Notes under the pieces: generated by a model
Database searches by the model: none
What the model saw: the letters and a program-made list of their open reading frames with translations, nothing else
Told to the model about the DNA's origin: nothing
From: CAZBDV01 sp964490765
Lineage (GTDB): Bacteria > Cloacimonadota > Cloacimonadia > Cloacimonadales > JAJBBL01
NCBI GenBank assembly: GCA_964490765.1
Contig: CAZBDV010000035.1
Coordinates: 1 to 24,753, forward strand
Length of the DNA stretch: 24,753 nucleotides
Direction: 5' to 3'
Program-made: the position numbers and the translations under genes
Part shown: in pieces, positions 8,244 through 15,477 of the stretch
Numbering within the stretch: the stretch's first letter is position 1
Layout of the letters: each line of letters starts with the position of its first letter

Positions 8244-8642
8244 AGTTCTCCACTCAATTTTTTCTGACAAAAACTCGAAAGGTCGATACTGTCAAGGGGA
8301 GAGACATCTCGACAGAAACGAATTGCTTCAGAAAGAATCAGGACTCTAGAGTTCCTTTCCCAATATCAGTGTCGATTTGTTGTTAGCCCGACCGTTCAGG
8401 CCTTTGAGTAATTCTGTCCTCAATAAAAATTTTTGTGATGCATATATAATAGAGAAGCATTTTTCCCCTCTCAAATTCTTGTGAGTCATAACCTGAGAAA
8501 GAGAGGTCAGAGCTTCTGAGAAGAGGGAGGTAATAAGAGCTGAGTGCAAGAGGGTAACTGAAGAAGACACCTCTTGAGAGTTGAAGAAATTATAATGAAA
8601 AGATATTACACGTTCGTTAATTAGAACGTGAAGGAGGGAATT
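8244..8642. other. Divergent intergenic region before the second GLUG gene
   Basis: The region separates the minus-strand peptidase from the plus-strand GLUG gene and shows no convincing gene. An open frame from GTG 8570 to 8346 on the minus strand lacks a spaced ribosome site and recognisable content. A perfect TATAAT lies at 8591-8596 (plus) without a good -35 box. A hairpin at 8609-8630 directly precedes the ribosome site of the next gene. Confidence 0.4.
8609..8630 (+). promoter_or_regulatory. Hairpin or operator abutting the ribosome site of GLUG paralogue 2
   Basis: CACGTTC (8609-8615) and GAACGTG (8624-8630) form a perfect 7-bp inverted repeat around GTTAATTA. The next base begins AAGGAGGG (8631-8638), the ribosome site of ATG 8643. 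With a transcript starting just after TATAAT 8591-8596, the hairpin would lie in the leader; as DNA it could be an operator. Confidence 0.45.
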
Positions 8643-10046
8643 ATGAAGTTTACAGGATTACTGATGGTAATTTTGTTAATAGCCGTTAACCTGATTTCCC
8701 AGACTGCATTAGAGCCTGAAGTCGGCACAGGGACGGAGGAGAATCCGTATCATATAAATTCTCTGGGAAATCTCTACTGGATAGCGGCCAGTAATGAGGA
8801 GGTATCTGAACCAGAACAATCAATACGCTGGGCTAGTCATTATATTCAGACAGCCGATATTGAAGCCCAGGATACCGTCAACTGGTTTAACGGGAAAGGT
8901 TGGACCCCGATTGGTAACAGCTGGGAAGAACCTTTCTCGGGTACATATGATGGGGGGTGGCATACAATTGATAACCTGTTTATCAATCGGCCGGATGAGG
9001 TGAATGTAGCACTGTTCGGATATACGGCCGGAATGGTGACAGTGGCTAAACTGGGTCTGACTAATGTCAATATAACCGGATATGAAGCAGTCGGAGCAAT
9101 AGTAGGGATCTGCATGGACCATCTGGACATCATCAACTCCTTTTCTACTGGAAGTGTTAACGGTGTAGAACGTGTAGGGGGGGTGGTAGGGGATCTGAGA
9201 GCTTCTTACATAATCAACTGCAGCAGCAGTGTCATAATCTATGGTACAGATAGTGTCGGGGGGTTGACAGGTAGTATTGCTAAATCTCTTGTTAAAAGAT
9301 CCTGCAGCAAGGGTGAGATAATCGGAGGAACGAGGACAGGTGGCCTTGTCGGTACCATTAACCAGTCCGGTGTAATCGACTGTTTCAGCCGAGTTGCAGT
9401 TAGAGGTTCGCATAGTGTTGGTGGCCTGGTGGGAATTCTCGATCTGGGATCTATTGAAAATTCCTACTCTTCAGGCGTTGTAGTTGCTGATTATGATTTT
9501 GGTGGATTGATCGGGGAGTTGTTTTCCATTTCATACCTTGTTGAAAACTCCTATTGGGACATCGAGAGCTCCGGGATATCAGTGAGTCCAGCAGGTGAAG
9601 GACGAACCACAGAAGAGATGACCTATCCTTATGCTGGCAATACCTATGTGGATTGGGATTTTGAAGAGATCTGGATGAGTGATGAATCTCAGAGCATCAA
9701 TGACGGATATCCATACCTGCAGGATGTAGTCCTCTCTGCCGATGACATCTCTCAACCGGTTGTTTCCTCCTTAACTCTTCGTAACTATCCGAATCCCTTT
9801 AATCCCGAAACAACTGTCATATTTACGCTATCCAGGCAGGTTTCGCATCTGAAGCTGAAGATCATTAACAGCCGGGGCCGGCTTGTCAGAATTCTGATAG
9901 CGGGAAGACCTCATAATGAGGGTGAATACCGGATTGCGTGGGATGGTAAAAACGAGTCTGGCGAACAGGTAGGATCAGGGGTTTACTACTGCCTGCTGAC
10001 TACTCCGGACTTCGTAGCTGCCAAAAAGATGTTGCTCATAAAGTAG
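8643..10046 (+). CDS. Secreted GLUG-repeat protein (paralogue 2) with C-terminal sorting domain
   Basis: 467 residues. ATG 8643 is chosen because AAGGAGGG lies 4 bases upstream and the signal peptide MKFTGLLMVILLIAV...ISQ starts there; the in-frame GTG at 8628 falls inside the hairpin and before the ribosome site. The layout matches paralogue 1: the N-terminal block (GTEENPYHI, LYWIAAS, TVNWFNGKGW), about six GLUG units (VGAIVG, VGGVVG, VGGLTG, TGGLVG, VGGLVG, FGGLIG), a SYWDIESSG...NDGYPYL block, and a C-terminal domain from residue ~381 (NYPNPFNPET to KMLLIK). GLUG proteins are exported and probably surface-displayed; the ligand is unknown. It is convergent with the nuclease gene downstream. 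Confidence 0.85.
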   Translation: MKFTGLLMVILLIAVNLISQTALEPEVGTGTEENPYHINSLGNLYWIAASNEEVSEPEQSIRWASHYIQTADIEAQDTVNWFNGKGWTPIGNSWEEPFSGTYDGGWHTIDNLFINRPDEVNVALFGYTAGMVTVAKLGLTNVNITGYEAVGAIVGICMDHLDIINSFSTGSVNGVERVGGVVGDLRASYIINCSSSVIIYGTDSVGGLTGSIAKSLVKRSCSKGEIIGGTRTGGLVGTINQSGVIDCFSRVAVRGSHSVGGLVGILDLGSIENSYSSGVVVADYDFGGLIGELFSISYLVENSYWDIESSGISVSPAGEGRTTEEMTYPYAGNTYVDWDFEEIWMSDESQSINDGYPYLQDVVLSADDISQPVVSSLTLRNYPNPFNPETTVIFTLSRQVSHLKLKIINSRGRLVRILIAGRPHNEGEYRIAWDGKNESGEQVGSGVYYCLLTTPDFVAAKKMLLIK

Positions 10047-10175
10047 ATATTATGAGGAGGTGCAAGATTACTTAAAGTTTAATAGAACAGTAAACGAGTT
10101 GAAACGAAGAAAGAGATACATAAAGGAATACGAGAGAAGTATGAGTGGATATAAAAAAACATGTAACAGATGATA

Positions 10176-11255
10176 TCACTTCAATAATATCATCTTACGG
10201 GTAGCGCTATAACTGTTAGTAATCAACCTGTAGAAATAGATACCACTGCCGATTTTAATACCGGTTTCTTCATTAGTATTCCAGATTATCTGATGCGTTC
10301 CCCTGTTAAAGTTATTGCTAACCAGGTTACTGACTTTCTGTCCGTTGAGGTTATATACTGTTATAGAAACGGGGCTCGGCTCACTAATGGTAAACTCAAT
10401 AGTGGTCTCCGGATTGAAAGGATTAGGGAAATTAGTAACGAGATAGGCATCTGCTGTAATCTCGTAATCCTGATCAGCTTCAGTAGGAAACCAGAGTAAT
10501 CCGGCAAACTCAGGATAGTCGATAAAGGGGTTTCTGTTCTGCTGATAGTCGTAATAGATAATATTGTTACGGGTTCGTTCAAACTCATCTGGAGGGTCAT
10601 TGATATGCCATTCATAGAGAGTGGATAATACACCGTGGTATGGTTCATTATTGGGAGATGAGGGGGCATAATCTACCAGTTCGAGATCCGGATCACCACT
10701 AATCCCTTCATATCGGACTGCCATGTAGAAGATCATTCTGGCAACATCACCTTTATCCTCATCCCTTGGCTCCCAGGTATATGCCGTATGGTAACAACCT
10801 GTCGGTCCGTCAGGATCAATATACTCCACTCCTCCATTGTCGAAATCCTTGTTACCCCTGGCTGAATTAACAGATATATCAGAGGGTCGGATATGATGAA
10901 CATCTGTTCCAGCACCCATGGCAGTTCCGAAGTCACCATGCGACACAGCCCAGACGTGTTCTCTGTTCCAACCATTGCCAAAGTTATATTCCTGAGCAGC
11001 ATCTACCGACCAGCCAGTATAGATCAGAATAACATTATCCGAATTATCCGGATCTCTATCAGTCTCTTTTAGTATATCCCAGGTAGATGAATATGAAAAC
11101 TGCACATGATCCTTTATAATGTCATTTAGTGCCGCTTTTAAATCTTTGCCTGTCAATCCCTCTGTGGCATCATAATAACCTTCGGGTACTTCTGCAGTGA
11201 GTTTAGCAGAGCAGAGTAACAGAACAACAGCTAGATAACGTAACATTAGTTTCAT
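10176..11255 (-). CDS. Secreted endonuclease I family nuclease with C-terminal sorting domain
   Basis: 359 residues. Hydrolyses DNA (and often RNA) outside the cell. A signal peptide (MLRYLAVVLLLCSAKLTA) precedes an endonuclease I domain (EndA/Vvn family). The active-site signature WNREHVW spans residues 96-102 with the Glu-His pair at 99-100, followed by GTDVHHIRPSD and NSARGN (to ~135), the usual base and metal-ligand regions. The common HVWP proline is Ala here. The C-terminal ~85 residues, from NFPNPFNPET at 274, are the same sorting domain as in the GLUG proteins. The second Met (ATG 11246) is 10 bases from GGGAG and may be the true start, since ATG 11255 nearly touches that site. Likely role: scavenging extracellular DNA as a phosphate or nucleotide source, or degrading matrix DNA. 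Confidence 0.88.
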   Translation of the reverse strand: MKLMLRYLAVVLLLCSAKLTAEVPEGYYDATEGLTGKDLKAALNDIIKDHVQFSYSSTWDILKETDRDPDNSDNVILIYTGWSVDAAQEYNFGNGWNREHVWAVSHGDFGTAMGAGTDVHHIRPSDISVNSARGNKDFDNGGVEYIDPDGPTGCYHTAYTWEPRDEDKGDVARMIFYMAVRYEGISGDPDLELVDYAPSSPNNEPYHGVLSTLYEWHINDPPDEFERTRNNIIYYDYQQNRNPFIDYPEFAGLLWFPTEADQDYEITADAYLVTNFPNPFNPETTIEFTISEPSPVSITVYNLNGQKVSNLVSNNFNRGTHQIIWNTNEETGIKIGSGIYFYRLITNSYSATRKMILLK

Positions 11256-11524
11256 TCTCCCAAATGACCTTTATTGGATGTGACAATTTATGTCCATTGA
11301 TTTTTGTCTCTGTATCGGATGCGTTCTTCTGTTTACTTTGGAATCAGGAGCTTATCGTTTCCCTGACTTGAGTATCTGGTAGCTTGCAAAGTCCGATGAA
11401 ATAGTTTGACAGAGCTAACAGGATTTGTAAATAGTAGATAAGATTGATATTTGTTTATTGATTACTTGCTCATTACTGCATGATACCGGCAAATATCATC
11501 TTTTCAGCGAATAAGGAGGAATAT

Positions 11525-12634
11525 ATGAGGAGCATTATATCGATATTAATTTTCATTCTCTCAATAGGAATGTTGTTGATCTCCTGCAGCGACAGTACCG
11601 AGCCAGAAACTTCTGTTGCCCTGCCTTCATTCAATCCACCTGGTGGGACTTACAGCACCGCTGTATCAGTCACTATATCCTGTGCTACACAGGGAGCAGT
11701 AATCAGATATACAATCGATGGGAATGATCCGACTGAGCAGTCATCATTATACACGGAACCAATAGTTGTAGATAGGAGTAAGATTCTCAAAGCACGAGGA
11801 TACAAGGATAACCGTGAGCCCAGTCAGGTCGCTACTGCGCATTATACCATAACTGATACCCTTCCCGCTCCGGAGCTTGTTTTTGTTGAAGGGGGCTCAT
11901 TTGAGGTCACTGATAACTATGAAGTAACTCTCTCCTCCTACAGAATAGGTAAATTTGAAGTTACGCAGGAAGAGTATGAGGCTGTTATGGGAACTAACCC
12001 CTCTTATTTCCAGAATAACCCGGGTAATCCAGTTGAGAAAGTTTCCTGGTTCGATGCAGTAGAATACTGTAACCGACTCAGCATCAAGAAGAATCTGACA
12101 CCTGTGTACAGTTACAGTATTTACGGAACAAATCCGGCAAGCTGGCCACCTGGCTGGAATACTAGTAGTGCGAATAGCAACAATGTTAACTGTGACTGGT
12201 CGGCAGATGGTTATCGGCTTCCTACAGAGATGGAATGGGAGTTTGCAGCAAGAGGAGGTGTGACTGCTCTTAATGGAGGAACACATAATGATCAGTGGGC
12301 CGGGACAGATGTAGAATCGGAATTATATGAATATGCCTGGTATATTGCCAATTCAGAGGAAACAACACATCCGGCAGGCATCAAACTGCCAAACGAGCTG
12401 GGGCAGTATGATATGAGCGGCAACGTCTGGAACTGGATCTGGGATATTCATGGATTGTATCCTGGAGGCTCTCATACTGATCCTACAGGTCCGACAAGCG
12501 GTTCAAGACGGATCATAAGGGGTGGCAGCTGGTATGATAGTGCCAACCACTGTGCTGTTTCGCACCGTAATTATCTATATCCCTTGACCCATAATGATAA
12601 TATTGGTTTCCGGGTATGCAGGATCGCTCTTTGA
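11525..12634 (+). CDS. Lipoprotein with chitobiase-like C-terminal domain and FGE-sulfatase (SUMF1-like) domain
   Basis: 369 residues. ATG 11525 follows AGGAGG (11514-11519); an upstream in-frame ATG at 11480 has no ribosome site and would bury the signal. The lipobox LISC (Cys ~20) predicts a lipid-anchored envelope protein. Residues ~32-105 match the chitobiase/beta-hexosaminidase C-terminal type of Ig-like domain (PPGGTY...IRYTIDGNDPT). The rest is a formylglycine-generating-enzyme-like fold: FVEGGSFEV, KFEVTQEEYEAVMG, GYRLPTEMEWEFAARGG, YDMSGNVWNW, RIIRGGSWYDS, NIGFRVCR. The Cys pair of genuine FGE is incomplete: Asp replaces the first cysteine after GGSW and only the second is kept. A structural or ligand-binding role is therefore likelier than sulfatase maturation. 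It has no NPFNPET domain. Confidence 0.85.
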   Translation: MRSIISILIFILSIGMLLISCSDSTEPETSVALPSFNPPGGTYSTAVSVTISCATQGAVIRYTIDGNDPTEQSSLYTEPIVVDRSKILKARGYKDNREPSQVATAHYTITDTLPAPELVFVEGGSFEVTDNYEVTLSSYRIGKFEVTQEEYEAVMGTNPSYFQNNPGNPVEKVSWFDAVEYCNRLSIKKNLTPVYSYSIYGTNPASWPPGWNTSSANSNNVNCDWSADGYRLPTEMEWEFAARGGVTALNGGTHNDQWAGTDVESELYEYAWYIANSEETTHPAGIKLPNELGQYDMSGNVWNWIWDIHGLYPGGSHTDPTGPTSGSRRIIRGGSWYDSANHCAVSHRNYLYPLTHNDNIGFRVCRIAL

Positions 12635-12738
12635 AGCGTTGTCAGATATTACCCCTGTCAGCAGCAGCCAGATTACATCAATGACTGAAGATTACTGTTT
12701 CCCCTGGAGAGAGTAGAGTATTTTCCTCATTCTGCCAA

Positions 12739-13179
12739 TTATTCTAATTGCCTGCTACAGGTTGCTTTTTGCTCATCCTGCTTCACATAGGTCTTTATCT
12801 TCAGGATGTGGATAGTAACACCCATACCGATTAAAAGAAGGATGATTCTCACATACCATTTCTCAGCGGGAACAGCAATCAGGGCCGAACTGGCCAGTGT
12901 AACCCATAATACCGTTAAGATCCCAATCTTCAACTCGAATGGGATGCCCTCTCTATCTCTGTATCTCCGGAGATATTCTCCGAAAACCGGATTGGTGTGT
13001 AACCATTGATAGAGTTTCCGGGAACTTCTGGCAAAACAGAAAGCAGAGAGTAAAAGAAACGGGGTGGTTGGTAGTAAAGGTAATATTATACCAACCACAC
13101 CCAGAGATAGTGACAACAATCCGATAAGGATGTAAAAAGTCCTCGTCATTCCATTGAGAGCTTTATTCAATCTTTTCAT
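12739..13179 (-). CDS. DUF454 (YbaN-like) inner-membrane protein
   Basis: 146 residues, start ATG 13179 preceded by CAAGG about 6 bases upstream. The family signature GVVGIILPLLPTTPFLLLSA followed by FCFARSS and WLHTNPVFGEYLRRYRD (about residues 27-78) is clear. Hydrophobic segments are at roughly 13-46, 84-103 and 110-126. DUF454 proteins are small inner-membrane proteins whose biochemical function is not settled. The gene lies 93 bp downstream of catalase on the same strand with no obvious terminator between, so co-transcription is possible. It is convergent with the lipoprotein gene. Confidence 0.87.
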   Translation of the reverse strand: MKRLNKALNGMTRTFYILIGLLSLSLGVVGIILPLLPTTPFLLLSAFCFARSSRKLYQWLHTNPVFGEYLRRYRDREGIPFELKIGILTVLWVTLASSALIAVPAEKWYVRIILLLIGMGVTIHILKIKTYVKQDEQKATCSRQLE

Positions 13180-13272
13180 AGATACCTTGCTTTCTTACTG
13201 ATGAATTTTCTTCCGCTTCCTTTACTACTGTAAGGAGGGGGATCTGTTATCACACTTTTCACCATCATACTA

Positions 13273-14739
13273 TTATTTAACAGCTTCTTCCAGGGATATA
13301 CCAAGAGCTTGAGCTACGCCCTTTCCGTAATCAGGATTCACTTTATAACAATTTCCGATATGTCTTTTCTTGATGAAATCGGGTGCATCACCCATATTAC
13401 GGGCAGTGTTTTCGTATAGAACCTGCTGCTGATCCGGTGACATCAGTTTGTAGAGTGCTCGTGGCTGAGAATAAAAATCATTGTCATCTTCACGGTGATT
13501 ATAGCGATAGCCATCTCCCTGCAGCTTGATTGGTGGTTCCATATATTCAGGCTGCTCATCCCATTCATGATAACTATTTGGTTTATAGCTTATCCTGCTT
13601 CCCTGATTACCGTCAACTCTCATCTGTCCATCCCTATGATAACTATGAACTGGAGAACGTGGCTTATTAACAGGTATCTGATGATGGTTAACACCTAGTC
13701 GATAACGTTGAGCGTCTCCGTAGGAGAACAACCTGGCCTGTAATAGACGATCGGGAGAAAAGCCAATTCCAGGTACTATATTGGCGGGTGTAAAAGCAGC
13801 TTGCTCAACGTCCTGGAAGTAATTCTCAGGATTGCGGTTCAATTCGAGAATGCCAACGTCCATCAGTGGATACTCTTTATGGGGCCAGACTTTGGTGATA
13901 TCGAATGGATTGAATGGACTCTTCTCTGCCTGCTCTTCGGTCATGATCTGAATAGACATTTTCCACTTAGGGAAATCTTTACCTTCAATACTCTCATAAA
14001 GATCACGTTGATGACTCTCTCGATCTTTGCTGATAATTGCTTCGGCTTCTTCGTCGGTCAGGTTCTTAATACCCTGCTGGGTATGAAAATGGAATTTAAC
14101 CCAGACCATCTCGTTTTTCTCATTATACAATGAGAAGGTATGGCATCCGTAACCATTCATATGACGATAAGAATAGGGAATACCCCTGTCGCTCATTGTA
14201 ATTGTAACCTGATGAATAGCTTCCGGTAACGAAGACCAGAAATCCCAATTGTTTCTGGGACTACGCATATTAGTTCTGGGGTCACGTTTAATTGCATGGT
14301 TTAAATCAGAGAATTTAAGAGGATCTCTTATGAAGAATACAGGAGTATTGTTTCCAGCCAGATCCCAGTTACCCTCTTCAGTATAAAACTTCATAGCAAA
14401 CCCGCGGATATCTCTCTCTGCATCTGCAGCACCTCTCTCGCCAGCTACAGTTGAGAAACGAACAAAAACTTCTGTCTTTTTACCAATCTCTGAGAACACC
14501 TTCGCTTTGGTGTATCTGGTAATGTCGTGTGTTACTTCGAATATGCCGAAAGCTCCGGATCCTTTGGCATGCATCCTTCTCTCAGGAATCACTTCTCGAT
14601 CAAAATGACCCAGCTTCTCGTGTAACCAAATATCCTGGAATAATATCGGTCCTCGAGGACCAACGGTTAATACATTTTCATCATCTGTTACTGGTGCTCC
14701 GGCAACAGTAGTTAGTTTTGGTTTTTTCTTCTCATCCAT
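13273..14739 (-). CDS. katA: Monofunctional haem catalase (small-subunit clade)
   Basis: 488 residues, typical for small-subunit catalases. Converts hydrogen peroxide to water and oxygen in the cytoplasm. The distal-haem His is H57 (RRMHAKGSGAFG), the catalytic Asn lies in AGNNTPVFFIRD (130-131), and the proximal haem-ligand Tyr is Y340 in RLFSYGDAQRYRLG. RFSTVAGERGAADAERD (94-110) is also canonical, so the enzyme appears intact. ATG 14739 has AAAGGAG about 7 bases upstream. No signal peptide. The upstream region showed no Fur/PerR or OxyR site I could recognise. The DUF454 gene follows on the same strand. The symbol follows common usage for this type; the exact clade is inferred from length. 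Confidence 0.95.
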   Translation of the reverse strand: MDEKKKPKLTTVAGAPVTDDENVLTVGPRGPILFQDIWLHEKLGHFDREVIPERRMHAKGSGAFGIFEVTHDITRYTKAKVFSEIGKKTEVFVRFSTVAGERGAADAERDIRGFAMKFYTEEGNWDLAGNNTPVFFIRDPLKFSDLNHAIKRDPRTNMRSPRNNWDFWSSLPEAIHQVTITMSDRGIPYSYRHMNGYGCHTFSLYNEKNEMVWVKFHFHTQQGIKNLTDEEAEAIISKDRESHQRDLYESIEGKDFPKWKMSIQIMTEEQAEKSPFNPFDITKVWPHKEYPLMDVGILELNRNPENYFQDVEQAAFTPANIVPGIGFSPDRLLQARLFSYGDAQRYRLGVNHHQIPVNKPRSPVHSYHRDGQMRVDGNQGSRISYKPNSYHEWDEQPEYMEPPIKLQGDGYRYNHREDDNDFYSQPRALYKLMSPDQQQVLYENTARNMGDAPDFIKKRHIGNCYKVNPDYGKGVAQALGISLEEAVK

Positions 14740-15477
14740 CTTCTACTCCTTTTCTTTTCTTATTTCCAACATCTTGCAGGAGGTATGCTTTACAGATATC
14801 ACTAACCTCCATGCGATTTGATTTTACCTGTCTGTATTTATCATTAACCCGGAGAATCTGAAGCTTATCAAATCCTTCCTGCAAAAAATCTCTGAACATA
14901 ATACAACGGACAGATTGATAGCTCTGTTATTTCTCACAGCTAAACATCAAAACAGATATCACTACTGTCCAGATTAACGATTTCTTGAATGCTCAGTCAG
15001 ATAGATCTATGAGATTGTATACCCTGTATCGAAAAAGATTCAAAACTTAAGCCTCAATCCCCTGACAACCTCATCTCCTTTCGGATGTTCTAAGCTGCTC
15101 GTTTGATAGCTAATATTGTCTATCTCTGAGAGGTTGTTGTCAGGCCGGTTTTCCTGCGCTGCTCGTATGAATTCATCCAGCATTTTTGCTTATTATACTT
15201 CGTTCAATGGAGTACAATTTCCAGACTTATAATCACCACTATATTCTTACTAATCAAATTATTAGTATCGGTATGTCAAGTATGATCTTGCCAGTACTAT
15301 TAATCAGCAAAGCTGGAGAGGGAGGTAAATAGATAGGGGGAAGAGGTGCAGAAGATTGTCAATATATGCTGTTCTTCAAGAGTTAACTAATGGAATTGCT
15401 TGAAAAATTGCTTTACAAGAATGATTCTCCCGGGCAATATGAAGTTATTAAATGATTGAAGTTGAACTGGAGGTTAA
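14740..15477. other. 738-bp non-coding region with a large inverted repeat and a direct repeat
   Basis: No gene with coding character was found between the divergent catalase and cyclase-like genes. The region contains CCTGACAACCTC (15061-15072), which pairs with GAGGTTGTTGTCAGG (15130-15144) leaving a 3-base bulge. It also has a 13-bp direct repeat GCTGCTCGT(T/A)TGA (15094-15106 and 15158-15170) with one mismatch. One copy lies inside the hairpin, the other just outside. It may be a structured RNA, a degenerate mobile repeat, or regulatory DNA. TGGAGG at 15468-15473 is the ribosome site of the next gene. Confidence 0.5.

Noticed and set aside
8346..8570. 74-residue minus-strand frame in the gene-free spacer
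   Set aside because: It starts with GTG with a purine run touching the start, shows no family resemblance, and has low-complexity Ser/Leu composition. I treat it as chance.
8820..9413. 197-residue minus-strand open frame
   Set aside because: It lies wholly inside GLUG paralogue 2, has no recognisable domain or ribosome site, and its composition is that of an antisense shadow.
10169..10194. GATGATAT/ATATCATC hairpin at the end of the endonuclease gene, considered as a terminator
   Set aside because: The stem is AT-only apart from two pairs and overlaps the codons for the conserved KMILLK terminus and stop codon. The T-run on the minus strand starts about 10 bases later, so termination is doubtful.
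11897..12286. 129-residue minus-strand frame, rich in Cys and Ile
   Set aside because: Fully antisense to the conserved FGE-like domain; no independent evidence.
14719..14812. Possible 26-codon leader peptide (MEVSDICKAYLLQ...) overlapping the catalase start on the minus strand
   Set aside because: The frame is real, but no ribosome site precedes its ATG and the sequence has no attenuation-like content. The GGAGG/CCTCC pairing it contains has a 21-base loop and is weak.
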